DNA of 64,000 nucleotides. Origin: Anaspis maculata. Lineage: Eukaryota > Arthropoda > Insecta > Coleoptera > Scraptiidae. The stretch is from assembly GCA_949128115.1 (NCBI GenBank), contig OX421962.1, positions 61,731,787-61,795,786 of the forward strand, given 5' to 3'. Made by a program: the position numbers and the translations under genes. This document shows positions 33,801 through 45,262 of this stretch, one piece after another (positions within the stretch are counted from its first letter, which is position 1; every line of letters starts with the position of its first letter). Below the pieces are notes generated by a model. The model was not told the origin of the DNA and did no database searches. It saw nothing but the letters and a program-made list of their open reading frames with translations.

Positions 33801-36044
33801 GGAAAATCCTGAAAATAGTGGTCAGTGGTGGTATTCCTCTTGAAGTCAAAAATGGAATGTCGTATGCTGCCACCGTCCCCGCCTATCTTCGAAAATATGA
33901 CAGCCAACTGTTTTTCTTCTCATGACCGCCATCTTGAATAAGTAAGAAATCTATCGGTACTAGAAATAATGGTCATGAGCAATAATCCAAACACAAAAAC
34001 AACTCTTCCCAGTGGGTAACTGTACTTTGAGCATGAAATTTGGCATACGACGTGTTCAGAAGACCTTCGCAATTTCAGATGTGGCGCCACGCTAGATTTC
34101 GCGCTATAGGTACTGTATTGCGGTTAATATACCTGCTAGGGGTAAATTCTGCAATAATGATTCCTGGCGGGTCTCTGGTGCCGTAGTTTGTATTTTTTAG
34201 TTCTGTGTGGGTTAAAAAACATGTAGAAATGAGTGGAGTACATTTTCACATGCGAAGTTTCAAATGCTGCCGTTACACGTTGTTTTTATACATTTTAAGG
34301 CCAATTTTGTTCTAGTACAAGAAATATGGTAAAAAACTTGCCAAAACCTCGGAAAAAATATGGACGTCCTGAAAATTCGACATTCCATTTAGAATTGGGA
34401 GCCCTATCGTATATCCAAAATCGCACCTCGAAGCTTCGAGTTATTGGAGGGGGGGGGGGCAAAAAATTACAACTCAAAATGAAGGGTATGGAGCCTGATG
34501 AAACCCGTCAATCCAATGGATGCAAATACGTCGTAGTTCGACGCATCACATCCCGTTGATACCATTTTGGCACAAAAAGTGTCGATCATTGTTGAAAGAG
34601 GGTCGTGGGGGAGGGCGAAACTCGGCTGAGTGGCTCTTTTGTGTAAGAATAGTTATGTTTATTAAATCAAGATCTACAACATTTCAAAAATTCAGTCAAA
34701 AAGGATCATTAGATTTTGCTTCTTCATTCCCATTAGAGTGGCGCAATGTGACTCACGATTTTGCCACAAAACTGGTTCTAACTTCGTAATGACTTGCGTT
34801 TTCCATATGGATTTCACAAGGGAGGTAATCACTTGTGGGCAAAGTGTCCCAATATTACATCTTATTGCAGATTATTACACTTATTACACCCAGCTTGTCC
34901 CAAATATTACAAGATTTTATACACCCTCAAGTTTTTACCAAAAATCGTAAAAAAATATATTTTTTTAAAATAATCCACATATTTTCTCAAGTACCCAAAC
35001 CCCTCGTAAATTTTAAATTTGTGAAACATTTCAACCCCCTTTATAACAGCTTAGGGCTAAATTTCAATTGCAAGCCGTACAGCATGCAGCAGCACAAGTA
35101 GAGTCACATGATCCCTTTCAGCCAATGCTGAAGCATTTTGATAGCTTTTGCTGGTGATGCAGCTTATCAAGAGCTGCAAATCAGACTAGAAATTGAGCCC
35201 TTGTGTAGTCTGTTTAAAAAAAAAAGCTTCTATCTTACATTTATCAAAAGTAGCAAGAACTACGAGTTGATAATTTCAAGCTAACTTGAAGCTTACCGGT
35301 GCTATCCATTTGATTCAACAACTGGGTGACAATGGCATCCAGTCCTTCCCTGCCCCAGGCATAGTCACCTGGATTGCCCAGGAACAATTGCATATTGCCT
35401 GGACCACCCCAGTTTAGTCCTACTCCTAAATTGATTATGAAATCTTGAATTAGATTTTCAAACGGAACATTCTGTCTTAGGTTCGAAGAGGCCAGCCTTG
35501 TCAAGGTCCTGAAACAACATGAAAATTTAAATAAAACCCTGCCAGCTTGTTACTTTTCCTGAAGACATGCAAAGTGGTTAAAATCATCCAACCTGGGCCG
35601 AACTATCCTGGCGCGTGAATTTACTGCGTACCTTCTACTCGACCGATTGCCATCTGGGTGTCTCGATCGACCCGGTCGCCGTTCTTCCATCACAGGGAGA
35701 GAAGCCATAAACAAGTCATGAATATCCATCTTCAACACAAAAAAAGAACCAAATGAAAAACATGTGAATAAAGCTGACCCTCAAAAGACCTCATCATCCT
35801 CCCAGTCATCTACATCTACTGCTTCATCTCCATTTGGATTGTACTCAGGGCCCTCTTGAAGCTCTTCTACAAATCCATCTGAACAGTGTGGGCATGTGAA
35901 ATTCTGCAAGGTAAGAGCTGGAATTAAGCTGTTTCACTTGTGAAATTTAGAAGTTACATTTGATGCAGCCTCAAATCGAATATTGCAAACATGACAGTAA
36001 TAGAATTTTTGTGATGGTCTATCCTCCACTGCCGCTTCAGCCAT
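30828..36044 (-). CDS. RING-H2 E3 ubiquitin ligase, RNF126/RNF115 (Iruka)-like
   Basis: Six exons, 35958-36044, 35790-35903, 35632-35729, 35297-35508, 31231-31509 and 30828-30985, give 315 residues (human RNF126: 311). The N-terminal zinc ribbon of this family is CHVC (C17, C20) with CPHC (C33, C36). The middle carries MQLFLGNPGDYAWGREGLDA, nearly diagnostic of RNF126/RNF115. The RING-H2 is C199, C202, C217, H219, H222, C225, C236, C239. The C-terminus is a Ser-rich tail. The family ubiquitinates, with BAG6 and others, mislocalised or misfolded cytosolic proteins; the Drosophila orthologue is Iruka. Intron 4 is 3.8 kb and repeat-filled. The exon 2/3 junction uses GAG|GTCTTT, a weak donor, and is the least certain join; exon 3 is also the least conserved. 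Confidence 0.92.
31510..32320 (-). other. Large intron of the RNF126-like gene, 3' part
   Basis: Begins at the TTTTTTATAG acceptor. No exon or definable repeat until the MITE at 32321. Confidence 0.35.
32321..33062 (+). mobile_element. TA-type MITE family Y, copy 2
   Basis: TIRs TACACAATATTGCG / CGCAATATTGTGTA are perfect here (16 bases including the flanking AT). The internal hairpin and full length match copy 1 at 15855-16602 with only a few substitutions and small indels. Inserted in the 3.8-kb intron of the RNF126-like gene. Confidence 0.88.
33063..35296 (-). other. Large intron of the RNF126-like gene, 5' part
   Basis: No exon seen. A TACAGGGTGTTCAATAATGC phrase at 33665 resembles MITE ends found elsewhere in the window but I could not place its partner. 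G-run (GGAGGGGGGGGGG) at about 34446. Confidence 0.35.
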
Positions 36045-36528
36045 GATTATGTAATTGTTGATATAACTATTAATTTACTGAAATAGTTGAAATGACTGTT
36101 GATGGTGGTTTGATGTGATCCACAAACGCCGTATTTGTCATCACAATAAATTTAACAACCAACTTGGACCATCCTAAACCTCACTAAATGAAAACTACGC
36201 AATGCAATAATGTCAATAAAGAGACTGAAAATTCCCTAAGTAATCTACGCAGGCGTGCCAACACCACCATGAATGGGGTAAAAAAACCTGGCGATGCGTC
36301 ACTTTTGACGTCACAGCTGAGTTGTCAGATTGTCGCGAATGTCATGACAATTTTCTGCATAAAAAAATAAAAATCTGGGTGCCAGTTAGTCGAACAAAAT
36401 CATTGACCACTCACAGAATAGTGTCTAGAATAAGAATTCAGAATAAAAGAATGTGTTGTGGGCGACACAAAACTTTCCCAACTACTTTGTAACCAGAAAA
36501 AAATATTGTATTCAAAAATGTCAAAATC

Positions 36529-36885
36529 CAATAGGTCGCGGGAACATAACCGTCACCCTGGCACCCGCTATGGCAACGTTGCAGGCACGCCGGCACAACG
36601 AAGCAACGAAGCCGGGAACGAAGCGCCTCTTGCCAGCTTCTTGCCCGCGTTTGCGCATTGGGGGGTGCCAAGGTAGCGCAGTAGAGATTCGCTCGTTTTT
36701 ACTCATTACTCAGCCAAATCTTGAGTTTAGCGCATTAATTTTTTTAATACAGCGACAATTCTTCGATAATTTATCCTTGTATTCATTACAACCAAAGAAA
36801 ATTATATTACCAAGTATTAGTGAAGATAACATCATACCATATACCCATCTTTAGGCAGCCATTTTTGTTCCCGCGACCTATATGG
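36529..36885. repeat. MITE between the divergent genes
   Basis: The ends ATAGGTCGCGGGAACA and TGTTCCCGCGACCTAT are perfect inverted repeats of 16 bases. The interior is GC-rich at the left and AT-rich at the right; no gene. Confidence 0.7.
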
Positions 36886-36957
36886 CGCCCATTAGAGGAA
36901 AAAAGTTGAATGTCATATATCGGTTGTTTTGAAAGCTAGATTTAAGATTTTGGCAAC

Positions 36958-37150
36958 ATTGAATCCCCCTTGGGAAAGTGCCTTCACACGCACGGGAGGC
37001 CCCGGGTGTTCGATTCCCGGTGGAAAATCTGGGTGTTGTGTTGTCCAAAATGGCACTTTTCTATGTAAGCAATTGTGAAATGAATAAACGGGCAAAACTC
37101 CTATGGCAAAAAGCCGATAAGGAGAAAAAGATTCATTTATTTTTCAATTT
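36958..37150 (+). repeat. SINE-like sequence with pol III B box
   Basis: A CCGGG/CCCGG stem encloses TGTTCGATT (about 37002-37020), a B-box-like T-arm. The upstream A-box region is degenerate, and it ends in A/T-rich runs. Inferred to be a decayed tRNA-derived SINE. Confidence 0.45.
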
Positions 37151-37400
37151 AAAAAAAGAGTAAGGGAGATTCTTCCGTGATCACCTGTAATAATAATAAT
37201 TCGCCTGTTGAATTGAATCTCCCGCCGCATCAATTTGCATAAAGGAAAAGTGGCAACACTGCTTCGAGCTTGACCTTGACAGTCTTCTGTCTTGCTTGAC
37301 TTGACAGAAAGCAGAAGAAGCATAACCTATAAAATTGACATGTGCTCTACTTGATTCCGTTTACCTGCTTGAATTCCGTGAAAACTGGAAAAAATCCAAA

Positions 37401-38051
37401 ATGAAACGTCTATCTGAAGAAAGAACTAAAATTCTCTTCGAAAAGCTGAGCAAGTAGTAAGTTTACAAAAAACAATTACTAAACCAGTCGTTCTTATTGA
37501 ATGTTTTCCAGTATCGGTTCGAATATCAAACTGCTAATCGAACGTCCAGATGGAACGTACTGCTTCAGAGAAAACAAGGACAGGGTGTTCTATGTCTCCG
37601 AAAAAATCCTCAGACAAGCTGAATGCATTCCCTCCGACAACTTGATCAGTGTAGGCACGTGCTTCGGCAAATTTACAAAAACCAACAAGTTCCGGCTTCA
37701 CATCACAGCTCTGAATTACCTGACCCCTTATGCACAGGTAATATTCTAGTTTTATTTTTGAATTTTAGGCATTGAATTCCTCAATTTCAGTGTAAGATTT
37801 GGCTGAAGCCTTCAGCAGAACAACAGTTTTTGTATGGCAATCACATAACTAAATCTGGCTTGGGAAGGATAAGTGAAAACACAGAGAAGTATCAAGGTGT
37901 GGTGGTGTACAACATGGCCGATTTGCCGCTGGGATTTGGCGTTGCCGCCAGATCAACTGCAGAGTGCAAGCATGCTGATCCATTGTCGTCGGTTTGTTTC
38001 CATCAAGCTGATATTGGAGAATACATTCGATCTGAAGAGGATTTACTTTAA
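37401..38051 (+). CDS. NIP7: 60S ribosome biogenesis factor NIP7
   Basis: Nucleolar/nuclear RNA-binding factor for pre-rRNA processing and 60S subunit maturation. Three exons, 37401-37456, 37512-37737 and 37791-38051, give exactly 180 residues, the standard NIP7 length. The N-terminal pre-PUA domain contains [20 protein letters not shown] and [16 protein letters not shown]; the C-terminal PUA domain contains [33 protein letters not shown] and [10 protein letters not shown]. Introns are 55 and 53 bases with GT-AG ends (TA|GTAAGT, CAG|GTAATA). A poly(A) signal AATAAA follows at 38093. Confidence 0.97.
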
Positions 38052-38092
38052 GCAAGTATTTATTAAGTTTCATATCAAAATATTTTTTATTC

Positions 38093-38098
38093 AATAAA
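38093..38098 (+). terminator. NIP7 polyadenylation signal
   Basis: Canonical AATAAA 42 bases after the stop codon, followed by an A-rich then T-rich stretch. Confidence 0.6.
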
Positions 38099-38288
38099 AA
38101 AAAGTTTTTGCCTTTTAAATAAAAGATAACTTAAACAACTTTATGTGCAGAGACCAGATGATGCTAATCCATTTTAGCTTCCCAAACCTGTAATGATGGG
38201 AAATTTTAAATTAAATCAAGTTTCAATTGTAATCTATGGGCAGAGCTGGTAAAGTGTAATTGAAGGTGGCTGCAATATAAAAGTACTA

Positions 38289-38600
38289 CAGTAGAACCTC
38301 GATTATCCGTGCGCGGCTTATCCGTGCGGCGGATTATCCGGCGATTTTCCAAAACCAATAAAAACAGTTCACTGTAAAGCGTAAGCTCCGTTATAAGATG
38401 AAAATAGAATAATGCATTCTTGTATTTTTGTTTTGTTCAACCAGTTTCATTACTTTTTTGCTTATAATTATGTATCCAAGTGTTGAAAAAATATAAATCT
38501 CCAAAAATTAGCGCCTTTTGGGCATCATTTCGATTAACCGTGTTTTCAATTATCCGGTTAAGCTCGGTCCCGACCAGCACGGATAATCGAGGTTGTACTG
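38289..38600. repeat. Tigger/pogo-type MITE (312 bp)
   Basis: TIRs CAGTAGAACCTCGATTATCC and GGATAATCGAGGTTGTACTG, flanked by TA on both sides (38287-38288, 38601-38602). The TTATCCG-rich ends are typical of Tigger/pogo elements. No transposase. Confidence 0.85.
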
Positions 38601-39124
38601 TAGTTTGTTTTCTGTAAATTGTCATGTCGTCATACATCATCAACCTCTCGTCGTAGCATCCTCCCTGCAACATCCTTGAAGATGATTATATCAAATTTCA
38701 ATTCTATCAAATTATCGAATCAAATTAATTTTCTTCAAGATTAATTTTTGAATTAATAATAAATTAATTAAATAACTGCGGCTGTGATTCACTGGCATCA
38801 ACTAATTTTGGACCGGATATTTTTTCCCAAGGCTCTGTTCCCACTCCTATACTAAATTACATCAATATCGAAAATCAAAATCATTACCTCAAAATCTTCT
38901 GTCGCTCTTTGACGATGACATTTCCGTTTGACAAATCACTGTGAAATAGTATATTACATAACTATAGTGTGTAAAGTAAAGTGATACATTGCACACGAGT
39001 GAGGTACGTGTTTACGCTTGCGGCGAGTGCGGAAACTCCACAAGCACAACGACTTGTGTACACTATTTTCCTGCGACCGCAAATTTTCAATCTTCGTGAT
39101 CGTGAATGATCAAATACTTAGGTA

Positions 39125-39333
39125 CAGTTGGGAGCGAAATGATTCATACGGCACCGCTAGGAAGTCGGCTGGATTTCAGAAATGTTAGCTGTTAGGATCG
39201 TTCTCGAGTGCCACTGTTGATTACGACCAATCTCTCATCAAAATTGGCATTCAAGAACAATCCAAGCGGCCAGCATTTCTGAAATCCAGCCGACTTCCTA
39301 GCAGTGCCGTATGAATCATTTCGCTCCCAACTG
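39125..39333. repeat. Hairpin MITE (209 bp)
   Basis: TIR CAGTTGGGAGCGAAATGATT with pairing that continues for about 65 bases per arm through CGGCAC.GCTAGGAAGTCGG. TA flanks both ends. Confidence 0.85.
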
Positions 39334-39335
39334 TA

Positions 39336-40129
39336 CATCGAAAAAAATTCAATGATTACACTCGATTATGACCACGAAATCCAACATTTTTGGAGTTGTT
39401 AAAAGTCGACACTTAATTGTTTCTATTTCAAGATTTTCTAGTGGGTTTAGCTGATGCAACAATGAAAACATGAGTGAACAATGAGATTTCATGACAAATT
39501 TCAAGTTTTGATACTTGAATCTTGACTGAAAAATAATAAATATAGTAACTGATAATTTTAGATAAAGTGGGAAGTATGGGATTCATGGGAACAATTCCAT
39601 TTATTACGTTGTTTTTGGTATAATGAGTAGAGATGGAGAAGTTGCGGCCATTTCAAAAGACCGGATACTGGAACCGAATCTCAGTAGCCAGAACCGGACC
39701 GGATCTTTGGTAAAATTTTGTACAGGTTTCTTCCACACCAATTACGGATTAGCGACAAATTTATGAAAAGTATGTAGCTATTATAGGAATCGTATAGCTA
39801 TTACTTGAAACTGAAGAGAAAGTTTTGAAAAATTCAAGGACTAAAATTCATTTGTTCAGTGTGGTGTGTACTATTTTCAAAACCTATCAAGTATTAAATT
39901 TTTATTCCAATAAAAATGCCTAAAAATCAATGATCTCTCCTTTGCAATATTGCAATCGCTTCGTATACATATGCATACTTTTCAAACTTTCGAAGTTGGT
40001 GAAGGTACAAAAATTGTAATTTTTCGAGATCTGGCCGGATCATGGACCTGTGGCCGGATCCATACCGAAATCTGGCCAGACCGGATCTAGGTTTGGCTCC
40101 GGCAACACGGAGAGGAGGGCGTAGCGTGT
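39336..40129. other. Intergenic, nothing recognised
   Basis: AT-rich; degenerate CCGGATCTGG-like phrases at 39660-39720 and 40020-40090 suggest a decayed repeat. Confidence 0.25.
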
Positions 40130-41210
40130 AGTAGGCCGCTCCAGTCGGGTGATAACTCGACTGCAGCAACGTTGGCCGCTGCCAAGAGTTGGATGGGTGA
40201 CTAGGTGTCTTTCATCTGATTCGAAGCCGGTCTGGGACTCCTCCTCGGGTGGTCTTAGGCAAGCCTCCCGAGTATACATGCCTCCAGCCGGCGGTACGGC
40301 AATGTGTAGGGGATAACCGGCAGCGTGGTCGGGAGGCAGACGAAGTCAGGAACTCCGGCGCAGGGAGCGAGGATGAGCAAACATCCAGGCACCACATTGC
40401 GGCTCGGTGAGTCCGGCTGGTCTGGGAGAGGGGTACACTCAGAGCTGGGCGGTATTTTAATTACAGGTATTTAAAATACATTTGAGTATTTTGTATTTAA
40501 ATACATTCGATTTAGAAGTATTTGTATTTTGTATTTTGGAATAGTTCAGGCAGCTAGTATTTTGTATTTAAAATACATTTTTCGGAAAAGTATTTTGGTT
40601 TCCAAGATACAAAATACATTTGTTTCCCATGCTCTGTAGTCTGTTCGGGCTCAGATTGTTTCCGTCATACTTTACTTTACCCTGTTGTCATTCCTTGCGT
40701 TCGCACACTACATCTGGGATCGATAAAAGGTTCGATCGCATCTTTTACGTCGTACTGGTGGGTGCATCCTGTCAGCCACAAGAGGTTCCATGTCGGATGT
40801 CGGACAATATTTTTTTAAATCTGGTTGCCCTCGAAGGAAATCAACATTTCCGATTTTGAAAAATCAATTATTATGATTATTGAATGCAGTAATCAATAGG
40901 TTGGAATATGAAGTTTTCTTTACACTATGTAATTTGATTTGCCTTTTTTGCAGTTCATAATAATAAATTCACTTATTGTTAAGACTGAATAAAGTGTTTC
41001 CATTGAAATACTTGCATTTTACGGTTTTTTCGATAAAATTGTCAAAATACGTATGTATTTTGTATTTTGAAGACATTTCAAGAAGTAGTTTGTATTTTGT
41101 ATTTCGACTATCTTAGATCGTGTATTTTGTATTTTGTATTTAAATACATTTTTGGAAGTATTTTGCCCAGCCCTGGGTACAATGGGCCCAATAATGAGGC
41201 CTACGTGCCA
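40130..41210 (+). repeat. 5S-rRNA-like dispersed repeat, split by a hAT-type MITE
   Basis: GCAGCAACGTTGGCC followed by GAGTTGGATGGGTGAC aligns without gaps to the 3' half of 5S rRNA (AGCA...TTAGATGGGTGACC), the internal promoter region, so this is probably a 5S-derived (SINE3-like) unit. It continues as CCTCCTCGGGTGGTC, GCCTCCAGCCGGCGG and CACATTGCGGCTCGG, is interrupted at 40440-41175, and resumes GGTACAATGGGCCCAATAAT. A second copy is at 5165-5375. Confidence 0.6.
40440..41175. mobile_element. hAT-type MITE with 8-bp target duplication
   Basis: The ends CAGAGCTGGGCGGTATTTTA / ...AAGTATTTTGCCCAGCCCTG are of hAT type, with GTATTTTGTATTTAAATAC runs inside both ends. Flanks are GGTACACT (40432-40439) and GGTACAAT (41176-41183), 7 of 8 identical. 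The ORF at 40620-40859 has no recognisable similarity. Confidence 0.85.
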
Positions 41211-41689
41211 GGTGAAACTGTGTTCCACCGACTCCTAAAAATGGAATCCAGAATCCGGCAAAACGGAGAATTCAAACAAACGAGAAAAGTCAAACAATTC
41301 AACCGGTTTTCCCCTTGAAAATGAGGCTCGATACGGAATTCCGTATTCCGTGAATGATTTAGGGCTTCAAATGATTGTGAAAGGTGTTATTTGCGATTGA
41401 ATGCTTGGAGAAGAGAGTATGCATAAGAAAACATACGTGTCGGTGGATAATTGTGGCGGTAAAGCTGGAAAATGTCAATTTTGCAGGTGATAAATTTTGT
41501 AGACGTCTAGATAATCAAGCAGCGTGCGGGTTTATAAAATATCACACTTGGAAAAACAGGTAAAAATGGGCTGTTCCCTCGTTTATTATTTTTTTCGTGT
41601 TTTTGGATCGAATGCAATACAACTTTGTGGGCATGCGTCCAATAATAGCCAGACGTGAAAATAGTAGAGGAAAAATGAGACTCTATTGT

Positions 41690-44600
41690 GACTTTCGTGT
41701 GCACGGAAAGGTAAAAAGCTGGGGTGCATTTTTTATGGTGTAGTATGGCTTGGGGATGAAGAATCCACTTGTCGTCAAAAAATCGTCCAGTGTGGGGGCG
41801 GTATGGGGGCGGTTTTGTGAAAAAACAGTTTTTTTTTTAAATGTTCTACAGTTTGTCAGCTTTTGGCTGATATTAGCCTGGAACAAATCCGTCAACTGTA
41901 AGTTGTCGTAAATAATTTATGAATAAAAAGGTGATCATTTACTTTGCCATTAGAATACACGTAAAACTTGACTGCCTCGTGCGCAAAGAACGTTGAATAT
42001 CTCAGTAACGTGTTGAATGACATTTTTCATTCCACTCCCACTCGATTATCTCCGTAACCACTAGTTCAATCAAAAAAGTTCCTTCTGTAAACCATGTTAC
42101 CTATTCCATTGGGATTCTTGCGGTTTTTTCAGATTTGATTTATCTTGAATAGTAACTGAGCTAGGGACGGAATTGTAATGTACTGCATGCAGCGGACAAC
42201 TGCAGCGCTGAGGCCCTCGCGTACCCCTGCCATCCGCGCACCCCCGCGAAGGCCATGGTGTATTGAGGCGGGAAATCTGCAGACTTATTATTGTGGCTGA
42301 TGATCGAAACATTGTAAAAGTGTAGTCGGTAAATTTGCAATATAAATAAATATATACCCCTTGAATTACGACGTACGTCTTCACATATTATAATAGTCCA
42401 GTCAAAATAGGTTTTAACCGGAAATAAATTCGGAAGTTGACGAAATTTGGTGGATCGATGCAGAATTGAACGTGGAATAACATTCTGAAATTCCCAAAAA
42501 GCTTGTTTTTTAGGACCAATAAAAAAGGGCCATCCTTGAAAATTTTCTTTTTTTCTGAATGGCTTGTGAACTATTATCTCTTCAGAACACAGCACCAGCA
42601 CCAGCAAAGCAAATGTAGCCCGTCAAATTCCCAAGAGATCGTACAAAACTCATCACTTTTTGGTCAATAGCCTCTGTGATATCGCGTCTACAAAAACGCA
42701 GTGAAAATTACTCAAAATATATTTCCGGATTTTATGTAAAAATATGCATGGTGTCAATTCAGGGGCTGTAACGTGGACAGCGAATGTGCGAATTTCAATG
42801 TGTTTTTTCTACATTCGGTATCACACTTTTGTTTAGAAGTCACCAACTTCAAAATGGTACTTTTTCTCGACCTTTGAAATCGATACTTGATGTCCCAAAG
42901 AATCCGCAAAAATCGATTTTTTTCATAAATAAAATGATTTGCACGCAGTCTTCCTTCAAATTGATTGTTTTTATTTCTGACCGGTTTCGCAGGTCTCTGG
43001 CCCTTCTTCATCAAAGTGTGGAGTCTAAAATAGAATACATAAAACAAGTAGGTAGGTACATAAAAGGTGAACGATAACACACCGAATCACCGACATTGTA
43101 TAAATGGTGAAGATAAAGTTTGTGTGAATGATAAGTAAATTGTTTTTAAATTCTTCAGATGTCAGTAGGTATAACATTTGTGATGTTGTCATGGAAGAAC
43201 GGAAAAAAGAACTTGATGGAAATGTATGAAATAATAATAGAGCTAATAAAAATGGTACAAGGTGGGTGATGAATTAATGAAAGGATGGTTGAATGGAAAG
43301 AAAGAAGCTTATTTAAATCAAAGGCGTTGTAAAAATGTTTAAAAAAGAAATCTATACAATCTTTTAGGCAATTTCGGACAGAATTATTAGTTGCTTTACA
43401 ATTTCAAGAACCTCTATACTATCTAAAAGTCGTCCTTTTTTACAAACATGTAAAATTTCAAAATCAGTTCCAAGGACGAAGTTATGATTTTCTGAGATGA
43501 TTTTGATGATTAGATGATTATGATTAATAATTCTTTCCAAAATTGCCTAAATGATTGTATAGATTTCCCTTTTAAACATTTTTACAACGCCTTTGATTCA
43601 AATAACCTTTTCTCTATCTAGTCAACCATCCTGCTTTCATTATTTATCACCCACCTTGTACCATTATTATTAGCTCTATTATTCCATACATTTCCATCAA
43701 GCTCTTTTGTCCGTTCTTCCACGACAACATCACAAATGTTATATTGACATCTGAAGAATTTAAAAACAATCATCAAATGCAAGTACAATATTCAGCAGTT
43801 AGTGTCCGGACTACCTTTTTTTTATGAATAGGTCGTTTTAGTCTTTCAACCCATACAACTCAGAAACCATCACTATAGGATAAATATTCCAAAACATGTT
43901 ATTTTTTCTGTATTCAATTCTTCATATTTTCCCTGGATGGTTTTGCTCTACCTAAGTGAAAAATGAGGCAAATAGTATGGTATGAAAAAAATCGATTTTT
44001 GGGGATTCTTAGAGACAGCAAGTACCGATTTCACAGGTCGAGGAAAAGTACCATTTTGAAGTTGGCGACTTCTTGACTTCTAGACAAAAGTGTGATACCG
44101 AATGTTGAATTAGCTTATCCCGCATGTAAAACACAGTTAAAACCTATTTTGACTGGACTATTATAATATGTGAAGACGTAAGTCGTAATTCAAGGGGTAT
44201 ATATTTATTTATATTGCAAATTTACCGACTACACTTTTACAATGTTTCGATCATCAGCCACAATAATAAGTCTGCAGATTTCCCGCCTCAATACACCAGG
44301 GCCTTCGCGGGGGTGCGCGGATGGCAGGGGTACGCGAGGGCCTCAGCGCTGCAGTTGTCCGCTGCATGCAGTACATTACAATTCCGTCCCTAGCTCAGTT
44401 ACTATTCAAGATAAATCAAATCTGAAAAAACCGCAAGCATCGCAATGGAATAGGTAACATGGTTTACAGAAGGAACTTTTTTGATTGAACTAGTGGTTAC
44501 GGAGATAATCGAGTGGGAGTGGAATGAAAAATGTCATTCAACACGTTACTGAGATATTCAACGTTCTTTGCGCACGAGGCAGTCAAGTTTTACGTGTATT

Positions 44601-44870
44601 CTAATAGCAAAGTAAATGATCACCTTTTTATTCATGAATTATTTACGACAACTTACAGTTGACGGATTTGTTCCAAGCTGATATCAGCCAAAAGCTGACA
44701 AACTGTAGAACATTTTTTAAAAAAACTGTTTTTTCACAAAACCGCCCCCATACCGCCCCCACACTGGACGATTTTTTGACGACAAGTGGATTCTTCATCC
44801 CCAAGCCATACTACACCATAAAAAATGCACCCCAGCTTTTTACCTTTCCGTGCACACGAACTTCTCAAAT
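41690..44870. mobile_element. 3.2-kb near-palindrome (foldback element)
   Basis: The ends TTCGTGTGCACGGAAAGG / CCTTTCCGTGCACACGAA and then most of the length are inverted: 41690-42400 against 44150-44870, 42785-42900 against 43990-44110, and 43130-43370 against 43550-43780, with the centre near 43470. The left arm has extra DNA at about 42410-42780 and 42915-43100. Each arm has an ORF beginning MTDLFQA (41683-41895 -, 44659-44973 +) that I do not recognise. A GC-rich block (GCCCTCGCGTACCCCTGCC) sits in both arms. Confidence 0.8.
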
Positions 44871-44950
44871 AAGCACATTTTGCTTCATATTTTCCTCTTC
44901 TAAAATAAGCCTTTGGCTTCGAAACGTCACTCAGGTGTACCACAACATAA

Positions 44951-45247
44951 TCAAGGACGGGTTGAATTGGTAAAATGAAGCGTTGCGGAATCAATACCTG
45001 TTGGTTTATTCCTTGACAGAATTTTACCATTTAGGTCTCTTTCAAAAGATACAAGGATGTACTTTGGTTTGGGCCAAAGTAAGTTTGTCCAAATTATTTT
45101 TGGATTTTGAAAATGCCAATGGGCTCAAACCAAAGTACATCCTTGTAGCTTTCGAAAGAGACCTAAGCGGTAAAATTCTGTCAAGGAATAAACCCACAGG
45201 GATTGATTCCGCAACGCTTTTTTTACCAAATTCAGCTCCGTCCTTGA
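44951..45247. repeat. Foldback MITE family X, copy 3
   Basis: TCAAGGACGG at the left and CCGTCCTTGA at the right, with arms through TTCCTTGACAGAATTTTACC / GGTAAAATTCTGTCAAGGAA and a centre near 45090. It lies just 3' of the probable POC1 stop codon. Confidence 0.8.
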
Positions 45248-45262
45248 ATGAAAACGTTTTTT

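Larger units (their letters stand above)
36045..37400. promoter_or_regulatory. Divergent intergenic region between the RNF126-like gene and NIP7
   Basis: The two genes are transcribed away from each other, with start codons 1.36 kb apart. A MITE (36529-36885) and a SINE-like head (about 36960-37060) lie between, so a shared core promoter is unlikely; each probably has its own TATA-less promoter. Confidence 0.4.

Noticed and set aside
42097..42607. 148- and 95-aa - strand ORFs
   Set aside because: Lie in the arm of the 3.2-kb palindrome; no recognisable domain.
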